From positions 372,001-436,000 of the forward strand of contig CAVQQQ010000001.1 in the NCBI GenBank assembly GCA_963715025.1: 64,000 nucleotides of DNA, read 5' to 3'. Positions 32,880-41,184 of this stretch are shown in pieces (the stretch's first letter is position 1; every line of letters starts with the position of its first letter). The stretch is from DASSJT01 sp963715025. GTDB lineage: Bacteria; Actinomycetota; Actinomycetes; Actinomycetales; Dermatophilaceae. A program made the position numbers and the translations under genes. The notes below the pieces were generated by a model. The model was not told the origin of the DNA. It worked only from the letters and a program-made list of their open reading frames with translations, and made no database searches.

Positions 32880-34037
32880 TCACACGCGCGTTGAGACCGC
32901 GGCAGCCACGGCGTCCGCCACACCCTCGGCAAAGGGGGACGGGACGATTCGCTGCGCTGTGGGCTCCGCGACCAGGCCGGCGATCGCGCGCGCCGCGGCC
33001 ATCTTCATGGTCTCGGTGATCTGCGGTGCCCCCGAGTCGAGGGCGCCACGGAAGATGCCCGGGAAGGCGAGCACGTTGTTGATCTGGTTCGGGAAGTCGG
33101 AGCGGCCCGTCGCGACGACGGCGGCGTGGCGGAGTGCGACATCGGGGTGGACCTCTGGATCGGGGTTGGCCAGGGCGAAGATGATCGCGTCGTCGGCCAT
33201 GCAGGCGACGTCGGCCTCGGGAACCGTCCCGCCCGAGACACCGATGAACACCTCCGCTCCCACCAGCGCGTTCGCCAGAGTGCCGCTGAGCCCCCGCGGG
33301 TTGGTCGAGGCGGCCAGCCGACGCTTGTGGTCGGCGAGGTCATCGCGCTGCGGCGAGACGATGCCCCGCGAGTCGCACACCACGATGTCGGAGACGCCGG
33401 CGCGCTGCAGGAGCTTGGTGACGGCCACGCCGGCGGCTCCCGCGCCTGACACCACGACGCGGAGCATCTCCAGATCCCGCCCCACCACGGTCGCCGCGTT
33501 GATCAGTCCGGCCAGGACCACGATCGCCGTGCCGTGCTGGTCGTCGTGGAAAACCGGGATGTCGAGGCGCTCCTGGAGCTGGCGCTCGATCTCGAAGCAG
33601 CGTGGCGCCGAGATGTCCTCGAGATTGATGCCGCCGTAGGAGGGCGCGATTCGCGCGATCGCATCGACCAGCTCCTCGACCGTGCCGGTCTCCATGCAGA
33701 CGGGAACGGCGTCAACAGCGCCAAAGTGCTTGAACAGCACCGCTTTTCCCTCCATGACCGGCATCGCTGCCAGCGGCCCGATATGCCCCAGCCCGAGGAC
33801 TGCCGTGCCGTCACTGACGACGGCGACCATGTTGCGGCGTGCGGTGTAGCGGGAGGCCAGGCTCGGGTCTGCTGCGATGGCCCGGGACACCTCGGCGACA
33901 CCTGGCGTGTACAGAAGCGACAGGTCTGCGGCGTCCCGCAGCAGCTGCGTCGCGTGTACCCCGAGCTTTCCGCCCTCGTGCGCCCGGAACACCGGGTCAC
34001 TCGGGTCGAAGAGCGGGTACGAAGGGGACGCAGTCAT
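32880..34037 (-). CDS. NAD(P)-dependent malic enzyme
   Basis: Oxidative decarboxylation of malate to pyruvate. 385 residues, the short bacterial form without the phosphotransacetylase-like C-terminal domain. Motifs: LSLLYTPGVAEV (catalytic Tyr), MEGKAVLFKHFG (catalytic Lys), PVFHDDQHGTAIV (metal aspartates) and VVSGAGAAGVAV (NAD(P)). ATG at 34037 with GAGGTGA upstream. Flanked by the broken dehydrogenase and divergent from sodX. Confidence 0.95.
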   Translation of the reverse strand: MTASPSYPLFDPSDPVFRAHEGGKLGVHATQLLRDAADLSLLYTPGVAEVSRAIAADPSLASRYTARRNMVAVVSDGTAVLGLGHIGPLAAMPVMEGKAVLFKHFGAVDAVPVCMETGTVEELVDAIARIAPSYGGINLEDISAPRCFEIERQLQERLDIPVFHDDQHGTAIVVLAGLINAATVVGRDLEMLRVVVSGAGAAGVAVTKLLQRAGVSDIVVCDSRGIVSPQRDDLADHKRRLAASTNPRGLSGTLANALVGAEVFIGVSGGTVPEADVACMADDAIIFALANPDPEVHPDVALRHAAVVATGRSDFPNQINNVLAFPGIFRGALDSGAPQITETMKMAAARAIAGLVAEPTAQRIVPSPFAEGVADAVAAAVSTRV

Positions 34038-34247
34038 CGCGAAATCACCTCAAGCGGGCAAGGGCCACAAGGCCACAGAACACACAACAGGTCTCAGAGC
34101 AGGTGAGCCGGGGTGTGGCCTCGCAGAGATCAGGGCGGGTGGGTCACCCGCAGGGGACCATGCTCGCATACCGCCGAGCGCCAGGCACACCCCCTTCGCC
34201 GATTTGTGACCAGCCTCGCCCCTCGGACCACCCGCCGATGCCGCACG

Positions 34248-34649
34248 ATGTATGCCGTGGTGGGACGTCTGCGACTGCGCCTGTTCCGGGTCCGCGGCGC
34301 GTCGATGCAGCCGACCCTGTTCGATGGGGACCTCCTGCTCGTCCTGGCCGGCGCGCTCCCCGGCACCGGTCGGCTGGGCATCGTGCGGCTTCCGCCGGAG
34401 GCGGACGGCACCCCCAGGCCCCTCGCGGTCAAACGAGTCTCCGGTCGCGATCCCGAGGACCCGCAGCGGTTCTGGGTCGAGAGCGACAACCCACGTCAGG
34501 GCACCGACTCCTGGACGTTCGGATCGCTGGGCCGGTCCGACGTGCAGGGCCGCGTCCTGGCGCGACTGCGGTGGCCCCTTCGACGAGGCCAGGCCGGGCC
34601 ATCCCGCCGCGATGGGCCCACTGCTGCGAGGCATTCACGCGGCGGGTAG
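34248..34649 (+). CDS. sodX: Nickel-type superoxide dismutase maturation protease (S26 family)
   Basis: 133 residues, signal-peptidase-like fold. The nucleophile serine is in VRGASMQPTLFDGD and the general-base lysine in RPLAVKRVSGRDPED, followed by WVESDNPRQGTDSWTFG. There is no membrane anchor, as expected for the protease that trims cytosolic pro-NiSOD. ATG at 34248 begins the recognisable protein; GTG 34206 would add 14 residues. Immediately upstream of sodN on the same strand. Confidence 0.88.
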   Translation: MYAVVGRLRLRLFRVRGASMQPTLFDGDLLLVLAGALPGTGRLGIVRLPPEADGTPRPLAVKRVSGRDPEDPQRFWVESDNPRQGTDSWTFGSLGRSDVQGRVLARLRWPLRRGQAGPSRRDGPTAARHSRGG

Positions 34650-34652
34650 GTT
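34647..34652 (+). promoter_or_regulatory. Possible internal -10 box TAGGTT for sodN
   Basis: TAGGTT overlaps the sodX stop codon and lies 42 nt before the sodN start. It could give sodN its own stronger transcript, useful since far more dismutase than protease is needed. Confidence 0.4.
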
Positions 34653-34694
34653 GACAGGTGGCCCCAAAGCCCAGGAACCATGGAAGGGAACGAC

Positions 34695-35096
34695 ATGCGC
34701 TTTTCCCGCTTCTTCACCATCTCCGAGGTCAGTGCCCACTGCGACCTGCCGTGTGGTGTGTACGACCCGGCCCAGGCCAGGATCGAGGCCCAGTCCCTCA
34801 AGGCGATCTGCGAGAAGGTCGCGGCCAACGACGACCCGGACTTCCGGGTGCGGGCAGCCATCATCAAGGAGCAGCGCTCGACCCTGGTCAAGGAGCACCT
34901 CTGGGTGCTGTGGACCGACTACTTCAAGGCGCCGCACTTCGAGAAATACCCAGGGCTGCACACTCTCGTGAACGAGGCCACGAAGCTGGCCGGCGCGGCT
35001 GGCACCAAGGGCAGCTTCGACGTCGCCAATGCAGACGAGCTGCTGGCCAAGATCGACGAGATCGACCGGATCTTCAAGGAGACCAAGCAGGGCTAG
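34695..35096 (+). CDS. sodN: Nickel superoxide dismutase
   Basis: 133 residues. The nickel hook HCDLPCGVYDPAQARIEAQS is intact: His1, Cys2 and Cys6 of the mature protein bind Ni, and maturation needs removal of the 14-residue leader MRFSRFFTISEVSA by the SodX protease encoded just upstream. The rest is the four-helix bundle of the family. ATG at 34695 with AAGGGA 5 nt upstream gives the usual leader length; the in-frame ATG at 34680 is less well placed. Two strong hairpins follow. Confidence 0.96.
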   Translation: MRFSRFFTISEVSAHCDLPCGVYDPAQARIEAQSLKAICEKVAANDDPDFRVRAAIIKEQRSTLVKEHLWVLWTDYFKAPHFEKYPGLHTLVNEATKLAGAAGTKGSFDVANADELLAKIDEIDRIFKETKQG

Positions 35097-35103
35097 GCCT
35101 GCT

Positions 35104-35125
35104 GGCCGGCTCGTGGGAGCCGGCC
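35104..35125 (+). terminator. First hairpin after sodN
   Basis: Perfect 9-bp stem GGCCGGCTC / GAGCCGGCC with a GTGG loop, starting 8 bp after the sodN stop. Confidence 0.7.
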
Positions 35126-35140
35126 CTTGCCCGTCCTCCG

Positions 35141-35174
35141 GAGAGGGGCGTGCGCACGGGCGCACGCCCCTCTC
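35141..35174 (+). terminator. Second hairpin after sodN
   Basis: Perfect 14-bp stem GAGAGGGGCGTGCG / CGCACGCCCCTCTC with a 6-nt loop. With the hairpin just before it, this makes a tandem terminator that separates sodN from the transporter genes. Confidence 0.85.
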
Positions 35175-35282
35175 CTGCTGTCCGCGCCCGGTCTCTGTGC
35201 GCCTCCTCGACGTTCGTCGCAGCATCGGGCCACTCGGCGCACACCCGCGTGACGCATGCCACATATCGGCCTTTTTCGGGGG

Positions 35283-35288
35283 TAGGTT
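35283..35288 (+). promoter_or_regulatory. Possible -10 box TAGGTT for the DUF3311/symporter operon
   Basis: TAGGTT in a locally T-rich stretch, 56 nt before the GTG at 35344, giving a leader of about 50 nt with a strong ribosome site. Confidence 0.4.
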
Positions 35289-35343
35289 CCGGTTTTCGCG
35301 CCCTTTCGGGTGCGCCCGACAGCCCCTTCTACCGGAGGTAATT

Positions 35344-35643
35344 GTGAGCTACGAGTTCGACGAGGACGTCGATCACGACACCACACCCCCTGCCAACATC
35401 GGGCTCCTTGCCCTGGCGGGCGTGCTGCTGGCCATCCCGATCATCGCCCTGATGTGGGTGGGCAGCTACGCCAAGGCGGATCCGACGTTCGCCGGCTTCC
35501 CCTTCTTCATCTGGTACCAGTTCCTCTGGGTGTTCCTGTGCTCGGCCATGACGTACGGCGCCTACCGGCTGGTCCTGGCCGCCCGCCCGCACCGTCCGAT
35601 GCGTCGACAGGCTCCCGGCATCGACGAGGAGGCGGGCCGATGA
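35344..35643 (+). CDS. DUF3311 family membrane protein
   Basis: 99 residues with two membrane helices (IGLLALAGVLLAIPIIALMW and FIWYQFLWVFLCSAMTYGAY) and a short basic C terminus. DUF3311 proteins are small companions of sodium:solute symporters. GTG at 35344 has GGAGGT 7 nt upstream. Its stop overlaps the symporter start (ATGA), so both are made together. Confidence 0.85.
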   Translation: MSYEFDEDVDHDTTPPANIGLLALAGVLLAIPIIALMWVGSYAKADPTFAGFPFFIWYQFLWVFLCSAMTYGAYRLVLAARPHRPMRRQAPGIDEEAGR

Positions 35644-37319
35644 GCGCAGTCATGCCCATGGCGACCGGCACCGGCGTCAACTACACCGCCCTGGCCGTCC
35701 TCGTGTTCCTGTTCCTCATGGTCAGTGGTCTGGGGTTCTGGGCTTCGCGATGGCGCAAGGCCGAGAGCATGGAGTCCCTGGACGAATGGGGTCTGGGCGG
35801 CCGCACGTTCGGCACGTGGATCACGTGGTTCCTGCTGGGTGGCGACCTCTACACGGCATACACGTTCGTCGCGGTCCCCGCGGCGATGTTTGCGCTCGGG
35901 GCGGTCAACGGCTTCTTCGCGGTGCCCTACACGATCATCCTGTACCCGATCATCTTCATCTTCATGGCGCGCCTGTGGTCGGTCAGCCACCGCCATGGCT
36001 ACGTGACGACGGCGGACTTCGTGCGCGGACGCTACAACTCGCGCCCCCTGTCGCTGGCCGTCGCGGTTACGGGCATCCTCGCCACGATGCCCTACATCGC
36101 CCTACAGCTGGTCGGCATCCAGGCTGTCCTCGAGGTGTCCGGCCTCGGCGGCAGTGGCAACTGGCTGGCCAAGGACCTGCCCCTGTTCATCGCCTTTGCG
36201 CTGCTCGCGGCCTACACCTACTCGGCCGGCCTGCGCGCCCCCGCAGTCATCGCCTTCATCAAGGACATCCTGATCTACATCGTGATCCTCGTGGCGATCA
36301 TCTACCTGCCGAGCAAGTTCGGTGGGTGGGAGCACATCTTCGGGGCCGCGGAGACGAAGATGGCCAAGACGAACCCGATCGACCACAAGCCGACCGGTGC
36401 TTTCATCCCGAACGACAAGCAGTACTGGGCCTACGCGACGCTGGGCCTCGGCTCAGCGCTGGCCCTGTTCATGTACCCGCACTCGGTGACCGCGTCGCTG
36501 TCGGCCAAGAGCCGCAACACGATTCGCCGCAACGCTGCGATCCTGCCGGCATACTCCTTCGTCCTCGGCCTGCTGGCGCTGCTCGGCTGGGTCGCCATCG
36601 CGGCCGGCACGAAGCCGATCGGACTCGACGGCAAGCCCAACGCGCAGCTGGTCATCCCCCAGCTGTTCGAGGACGCCTTCCCGTCGTGGTTCGCGGGCGT
36701 CGCCTTTGCGGCCGTGGCGATCGGAGCCCTGGTCCCGGCGGCCATCATGTCCATCGCGGCGGCCAATACCTTCACCCGCAACATCTACCGGGAGTGGCTC
36801 AGGCCCAACGCCACGCACGCCGAGGAGGCGCGCGTGTCGAAGCTGGTCTCCCTCGTGGTGAAGGCGTTCGCCCTCGTGTTCGTCCTCACCCTGGACAAGC
36901 AGAACGCGATCAACTTCCAGCTCCTGGGCGGCATCTGGATCCTCCAGACGTTCCCGGCGATCGTGTTCAGCCTCTACACCCGGTGGTTCCACCGCTCGGC
37001 GCTCCTGCTCGGGTGGGCGGTCGGCATGGTCTATGGCACGTGGGCGGCCTACGGGGTGGCCAATGTGCGCAGCGGGGTTGACCACTTCGGCGGCTCGGTG
37101 GCCAACATCCCCCTGATCGGCGAGCTGGGCTACATCGCCCTGACCGCGTTCGCCATCAACGTGATCGTTGCCGCAGTGGTCACCGTCATCCTCAACGCCA
37201 TGAATATGCCCAACGGAAGCGACGAGACGATCAAGGGCGACTACTTCGCCGATGCCGGCGACCCCCGGGTCGAGAAGCACCTCGAGACCGGCATCCACCT
37301 CACGACCGGCAACCCGTAA
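35640..37319 (+). CDS. mctP: Sodium:solute symporter, monocarboxylate transporter (MctP-like)
   Basis: 559 residues, about thirteen membrane helices of the SSS family. Typical segments: GLGGRTFGTWITWFLLGGDL near the N terminus, HRHGYVTTADFVRGRY, FMYPHSVTASLSAKSR, and IGALVPAAIMSIAAANTFTR, the last containing the usual Na-site Ser/Ala region. Pairing with DUF3311 supports uptake of short monocarboxylates such as lactate, pyruvate or acetate. ATG at 35640 overlaps the preceding stop. A strong terminator follows. Confidence 0.88.
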   Translation: MSAVMPMATGTGVNYTALAVLVFLFLMVSGLGFWASRWRKAESMESLDEWGLGGRTFGTWITWFLLGGDLYTAYTFVAVPAAMFALGAVNGFFAVPYTIILYPIIFIFMARLWSVSHRHGYVTTADFVRGRYNSRPLSLAVAVTGILATMPYIALQLVGIQAVLEVSGLGGSGNWLAKDLPLFIAFALLAAYTYSAGLRAPAVIAFIKDILIYIVILVAIIYLPSKFGGWEHIFGAAETKMAKTNPIDHKPTGAFIPNDKQYWAYATLGLGSALALFMYPHSVTASLSAKSRNTIRRNAAILPAYSFVLGLLALLGWVAIAAGTKPIGLDGKPNAQLVIPQLFEDAFPSWFAGVAFAAVAIGALVPAAIMSIAAANTFTRNIYREWLRPNATHAEEARVSKLVSLVVKAFALVFVLTLDKQNAINFQLLGGIWILQTFPAIVFSLYTRWFHRSALLLGWAVGMVYGTWAAYGVANVRSGVDHFGGSVANIPLIGELGYIALTAFAINVIVAAVVTVILNAMNMPNGSDETIKGDYFADAGDPRVEKHLETGIHLTTGNP

Positions 37320-37336
37320 GGCAAGCCGGTATGCCC

Positions 37337-37377
37337 CCACGCGGCGCCCGTCTCCCCCTGCAACGGGCGCCGCGTGG
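37337..37377. terminator. Terminator between symporter and HD genes
   Basis: Perfect 15-bp stem CCACGCGGCGCCCGT / ACGGGCGCCGCGTGG with an 11-nt loop, between convergent genes; it can serve both. Confidence 0.88.
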
Positions 37378-37384
37378 ACGGGAG

Positions 37385-38713
37385 TCACCCGGTGCCGCCG
37401 CCTCCAGCGTGGGCACCTATTTGCCTGCGCCGGGCCAGGACCCGCGTCAGCGCGTCAACCACGGTCGGGTCGTACTCGTAGCCCAGCCCAAGGTGAATCC
37501 GCTCCATGGCGGCGTCGACCTGGACGTGGTTGCGCGACCCCGCTGTGAGGTCGTCGAAGGCATTGGCCACCTTGATGATTCGGCTCGCCATCGGAAGCGG
37601 CTCGCCGAACTCGCGCACTTGGCGATAGGGGGTCGTCTGGGCTTCGAGAAGCGCCGCCACGCCGTCGAGGACCCCCGTCTGGCGGACGATCTCGGCGCCG
37701 TCGTGGGCCATCCGGATCTGGTCGGCGGGCGCCGCAAGAACCGTCGCGCCACCGGGGATCGGCTCCCGCAGCGCCACCTGCCCGAGGTCGTGCAGAAGGG
37801 CGGCGCGCTCCAGCTCCTCCACCTCCCGCTGTGGCATGCCCAGCTCCCGCCCGATCCCCAGGGCCAGTCGAGCGACGCGCGACGCGTGGTGGGAGCGGGT
37901 GTGGCCCGACAGCTCGGTGAGGCGCGACAGCGCCTCGATGGTCTGGCGATAGGTCTGGCGCACCGCGATGTAACGACGAACGGCGAAGAGCGTCAGCATC
38001 AGTGGGAGGAGGAACAGCGGCACCGCGAGGATGCCCACGGCGCGCTCGGCCAGCGCGATGAGCGCGCTCGACGTGACGAGCGCCGAGGTGAGCACGAGGC
38101 TCTCCGAGATCTCGTCACGGACGCCGCGGCCCAGGGGGGTGTGGTCGATCCGGGCCCGCCAGACACCCAGGACCGACATGGTGACCAGCATCCCGGCGCT
38201 GCACACGCACAACATGACCAGCGCGACCAGCCATCGGTCGTGGGTGACGCCCTCCTGCCAATCGAGGATCGTGGACCCCCCGAAGTCGGCCCGCCGGTAG
38301 AGGAATGCGGTGACCGACACCCCGACCAGCCGTGCAGACATCTGCACCGCGTCGATGGAGCGACTGCTCAATGAGCGGACAGCTGCGCCCGCCGCCATGG
38401 CCAGGGCAGTGGCCACGACGATGGCCGAGGACGGCAGGTGGCCCGAGTCGCCAACGGTCGCCAGGGAGGTCATGGCGAAACCCAGCGCCGCCGCGGTAGA
38501 GAGGGGGGCCGTCCGGCGACGCCAGAACCCCGCGACCCGGACGACTTCGCCCATCGCGATCGCTCCCATGAAGACGAACACCGGGAGCAGCTGGGCGTCG
38601 CCCAGGGCGGCGAGGTCGTCAAGACTCCAGACCAGGGAGAGGGCGACGACGACGGCGGCCAAGCCGATCACGGCCCGGCTCACCAGCGGCTGGGGCTTGC
38701 GACGGGGGCTCAT
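37385..38713 (-). CDS. Membrane HD-domain protein, degenerate HD-GYP type
   Basis: 442 residues. About 250 residues with six to seven membrane helices precede a C-terminal HD domain (about 265-430). HD motif is ALLHDLGQVALREP and a later His-Asp is in RMAHDGAEIV, but the place where HD-GYP proteins have HHERYDGxGYP reads EAQTTPYRQVREFGEP, so the metal-binding histidines and the GYP signature are lost. It may be an inactive, regulatory or differently acting partner of the next gene. ATG at 38713 overlaps the upstream stop (ATGA). Confidence 0.85.
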   Translation of the reverse strand: MSPRRKPQPLVSRAVIGLAAVVVALSLVWSLDDLAALGDAQLLPVFVFMGAIAMGEVVRVAGFWRRRTAPLSTAAALGFAMTSLATVGDSGHLPSSAIVVATALAMAAGAAVRSLSSRSIDAVQMSARLVGVSVTAFLYRRADFGGSTILDWQEGVTHDRWLVALVMLCVCSAGMLVTMSVLGVWRARIDHTPLGRGVRDEISESLVLTSALVTSSALIALAERAVGILAVPLFLLPLMLTLFAVRRYIAVRQTYRQTIEALSRLTELSGHTRSHHASRVARLALGIGRELGMPQREVEELERAALLHDLGQVALREPIPGGATVLAAPADQIRMAHDGAEIVRQTGVLDGVAALLEAQTTPYRQVREFGEPLPMASRIIKVANAFDDLTAGSRNHVQVDAAMERIHLGLGYEYDPTVVDALTRVLARRRQIGAHAGGGGTG

Positions 38714-40182
38714 GCGTGTGCCCTGTCAGATCTGTGGTGGGTATGCCGGGCACGTCCCCGGTCGCGGATCACGGCCAAGAGCGCCGGGGTGGCTGCCAGC
38801 CGATCGGAGGCCTCGGGGTCGTCGTGGTCGACCGCCGACGCCGGCCAGGGGAACGACGACTCGTCCCGGAGCGTACCGAGCCACCCATGCCGGGTGATCG
38901 CGCGGTCCAGCGCCGCGACCACCCGAGGGTCGAACTGCGCGCCGCTGCGGGCGTGCAGCTCGCCAAGAGCCGCCCGGTTGCTCTTGGCGGGCCGATATGG
39001 CCGGGTGGTGGTGAGGGCATCCCACGCGTCGGCCACAGCGACGATGCGTGCCGCCAGCGGGATCTCTTCCCCGGCCAGACCGTCGGGGTAGCCAAGACCG
39101 TCGTACCGCTCGTGGTGGTGCGCCACGCCCTCCAACGCCCCCGCGAGGAAGGCGATCCCCGCCAGCATGTCGACGCCGACCAGGGCGTGGTCGGCCAGAA
39201 GGACGAGCTCCTCGTCGGTCAGCTCCTGGCGAGCCCGGAGAATCCGGGTCGGCACGACCAGCTTCCCGAGGTCGTGGAGCATCCCGGCGGTGCGCGCCGC
39301 CTGGACTTCGGTGTGGCCAAGCGCCATCGCCTCGGCGATCCAGGTGCACAGCTGCGCCACGCGGGTGCTGTGCCCACGGCTCTGGGGGTCCTTGGCCTCA
39401 ACGGCTGCCACCAGGGCGTTGAGCGTGCGCTCGTGCGCCCGCTGCTCCTCGGCGTACTGGACGAAGGCCCAGCGCGCTGCCAGGAGCGGGGCCAGGATGA
39501 GCACCGCGCTGAACCACCCCACGTCCGCAGGGATCCACAGGATGACGAACAGGAAACCCACGATGCCGTACCCCACGTACGCCGGGCCCGTGGTGGTGAG
39601 CAGGCTCCAGACCTGCGCGCGGAACGGCACACCCTGGGAAATGAACAGGACACCGGACAGCAGGAGGGCGTTGGCCGCGCACTGGGCGACGTCGGCGACC
39701 ATCATCGGCAGCCCCACCGACAGCAGGATCGCCGTCTGGTCGCCGAGGCGCTCCACGCCCAGCTGGCCGCCGGCGAGCAGGTAGGTCAATCCGCCGACGC
39801 CACCCATGCACGCATGCATCCCGCCGTTGAAGAGCCGCACCACCAGCGGACTCTTGCCCCACTGGAGGAGTGTCGCGGCGGCTCCGACCACGATGGCGCC
39901 GACCGGGCCGACGATCACCACCGAGCTCAGCATCACGATGCTGAGGAAGGAGATCTGGATGCGGGTGTTCCTGCCAGTGGCCTCGCGCTCGCGGGCGGCC
40001 CAGCTGAGCATGCCCATGAGCGAGAGCAGTGCCAGCGCGAACCAGTCGCGCGGAGGCCCCCCCATCTGCCAGCCCAGGACCGCCAGAAGCGCGGCAGCGA
40101 CATACACCACGCCTACGTACGTGTATGTCGCTGCCACTCGCGCGTCCGCGGCGGGTCGTGACCGCCGTGGACGCTTGCTCAT
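38710..40182 (-). CDS. Membrane HD-GYP phosphohydrolase (probable cyclic-di-GMP phosphodiesterase)
   Basis: 490 residues: an N-terminal membrane sensor-like region of about 240 residues with six or more helices, then a complete HD-GYP domain. Motifs: AGMLHDLGKLVVP, ADHALVGVDML, HHHERYDGLGYPDG and RIVAVADAWDALTTTRPYR. HD-GYP domains hydrolyse cyclic di-GMP or related dinucleotides. The membrane part is not a known sensor family to me. ATG at 40182 has a TAGATT box 6 nt upstream, indicating leaderless start. It is the first gene of a two-gene unit with the degenerate paralogue. Confidence 0.92.
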   Translation of the reverse strand: MSKRPRRSRPAADARVAATYTYVGVVYVAAALLAVLGWQMGGPPRDWFALALLSLMGMLSWAAREREATGRNTRIQISFLSIVMLSSVVIVGPVGAIVVGAAATLLQWGKSPLVVRLFNGGMHACMGGVGGLTYLLAGGQLGVERLGDQTAILLSVGLPMMVADVAQCAANALLLSGVLFISQGVPFRAQVWSLLTTTGPAYVGYGIVGFLFVILWIPADVGWFSAVLILAPLLAARWAFVQYAEEQRAHERTLNALVAAVEAKDPQSRGHSTRVAQLCTWIAEAMALGHTEVQAARTAGMLHDLGKLVVPTRILRARQELTDEELVLLADHALVGVDMLAGIAFLAGALEGVAHHHERYDGLGYPDGLAGEEIPLAARIVAVADAWDALTTTRPYRPAKSNRAALGELHARSGAQFDPRVVAALDRAITRHGWLGTLRDESSFPWPASAVDHDDPEASDRLAATPALLAVIRDRGRARHTHHRSDRAHA

Positions 40183-40669
40183 GCGGTCAATCTAATGCTG
40201 ACTGCCCCGTGAGTCAGGGGCCCCAGCCCCAGCTGCGTGAGCCGGGACGTGCTGGTTTGCGAGGCATTGATGTCATGTCACTCAGTCCTTTCGGCGCCGC
40301 GGGGATTCGGGAGGGGGCCGCGGCATCACGCTCAGGTCTTCCGACAGGACCGGAAGGCCATTGCGGCGCAAGTTTCGCACGCAGAAAGGGGGGTTTAGGG
40401 ACTTAGGGACGCGTCCTTGACCAAACCTTGAACATTGCGGCGAGTATGCCCCCGCCAAGAGCGGGCCACGCGAGGCGGCTCCCGCCAGGCTGCTGAAGAC
40501 CACGATAGAGTGGGGATCTTCCAGTTTGCCTGCTACTGCTTGGATTGTCACGTCACGGCTTTCGGTCCCTGCCGCGCACCTGTGCGAGAATGACCACCGG
40601 TTCGAGACCTCGCGTCATCTCTGGCACAGGCCTCGCCGGAAACCACCCCCACGAGCACTTGGAGTAGCC
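40183..40669. other. 487-bp intergenic region upstream of bL37
   Basis: No gene recognised in either strand. It contains a tandem 8-bp repeat TTAGGGAC (40395-40402, 40403-40410), a TTGACC at 40417-40422, and a TAGAGT at 40506-40511 that could be the bL37 -10 box, giving a leader of about 150 nt. The stretch 40380-40560 is visibly less GC-rich than its surroundings. A long untranslated leader before a 24-codon gene is unusual; a small RNA is possible but nothing proves it. Confidence 0.4.
40189..40194 (-). promoter_or_regulatory. Likely leaderless -10 box TAGATT for the HD-GYP operon
   Basis: TAGATT, 6 nt, then ATG at 40182; no ribosome-binding sequence. Confidence 0.5.
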
Positions 40670-40744
40670 ATGAGCAAGCGCGCCCGCAAGCGCCGCTCGC
40701 GCAAGGGCAAGGGCGCCAATCACGGCCGCCGTCCCAACGCCTGA
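40670..40744 (+). CDS. 50S ribosomal protein bL37
   Basis: 24 residues: MSKRARKRRSRKG, then GANHGRRPNA. This is the very basic actinobacterial protein bL37 seen in mycobacterial large-subunit structures, recognised by its invariant end ANHGKRPNA-type sequence. ATG at 40670 has GGAG 5 nt upstream. It is shorter than most gene finders accept. A weak hairpin (GGGGC CGCA GCCCC at 40772) follows. Confidence 0.9.
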   Translation: MSKRARKRRSRKGKGANHGRRPNA

Positions 40745-40884
40745 GCGGACACACCCGATACACCGGTCAGCGGGGCCGCAGCCCCATGGACTCGCGTCCT
40801 GGTCCTGCCGCCCCGCTGTCATATCCGCGGCAGGGGTGCGACAGCCACGAGGGCTGCGCCGGTTCGTCACGTGCCGGCGCAAAT

Positions 40885-41184
40885 CTAGTCGGTGTACTCG
40901 ATCCGAATCTGCGTGATCCGCGTCATGATCTGGGCGCGCAGCTCGACCGGCGCCTCTTCGCACTGGCAGGACCGCTTCACCACGGCCTTGACCGCCTGGT
41001 CGAGGTCGTACTGCTCGAGGCACGGCCCGCACTCCTGCAGGTGAGCGGCGATCCGGGTCGTCTCGTCCCGGCCCATCTCGCCGTCGAGGTACTCATAGAC
41101 GCGGTAGAGAACCTCGGAGCAGTCGGCGTCCTCGTCGGTGTGGGGACGTGCCCCCGGAGGCGGCTCGGACGGCGTACGGCTCAT
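40885..41184 (-). CDS. rsrA: Mycothiol-system anti-sigma factor RsrA
   Basis: Zinc-binding, thiol-oxidation sensor that sequesters SigR. 99 residues. Cysteines lie in DCSEVLYRVYEYLDG and in the zinc finger HLQECGPCLEQYD (H-x3-C-x2-C), with a further KRSCQCEE pair. Oxidation of the finger cysteines to a disulfide releases SigR. ATG at 41184 overlaps the sigR stop (ATGA), so production is coupled. Confidence 0.93.
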   Translation of the reverse strand: MSRTPSEPPPGARPHTDEDADCSEVLYRVYEYLDGEMGRDETTRIAAHLQECGPCLEQYDLDQAVKAVVKRSCQCEEAPVELRAQIMTRITQIRIEYTD

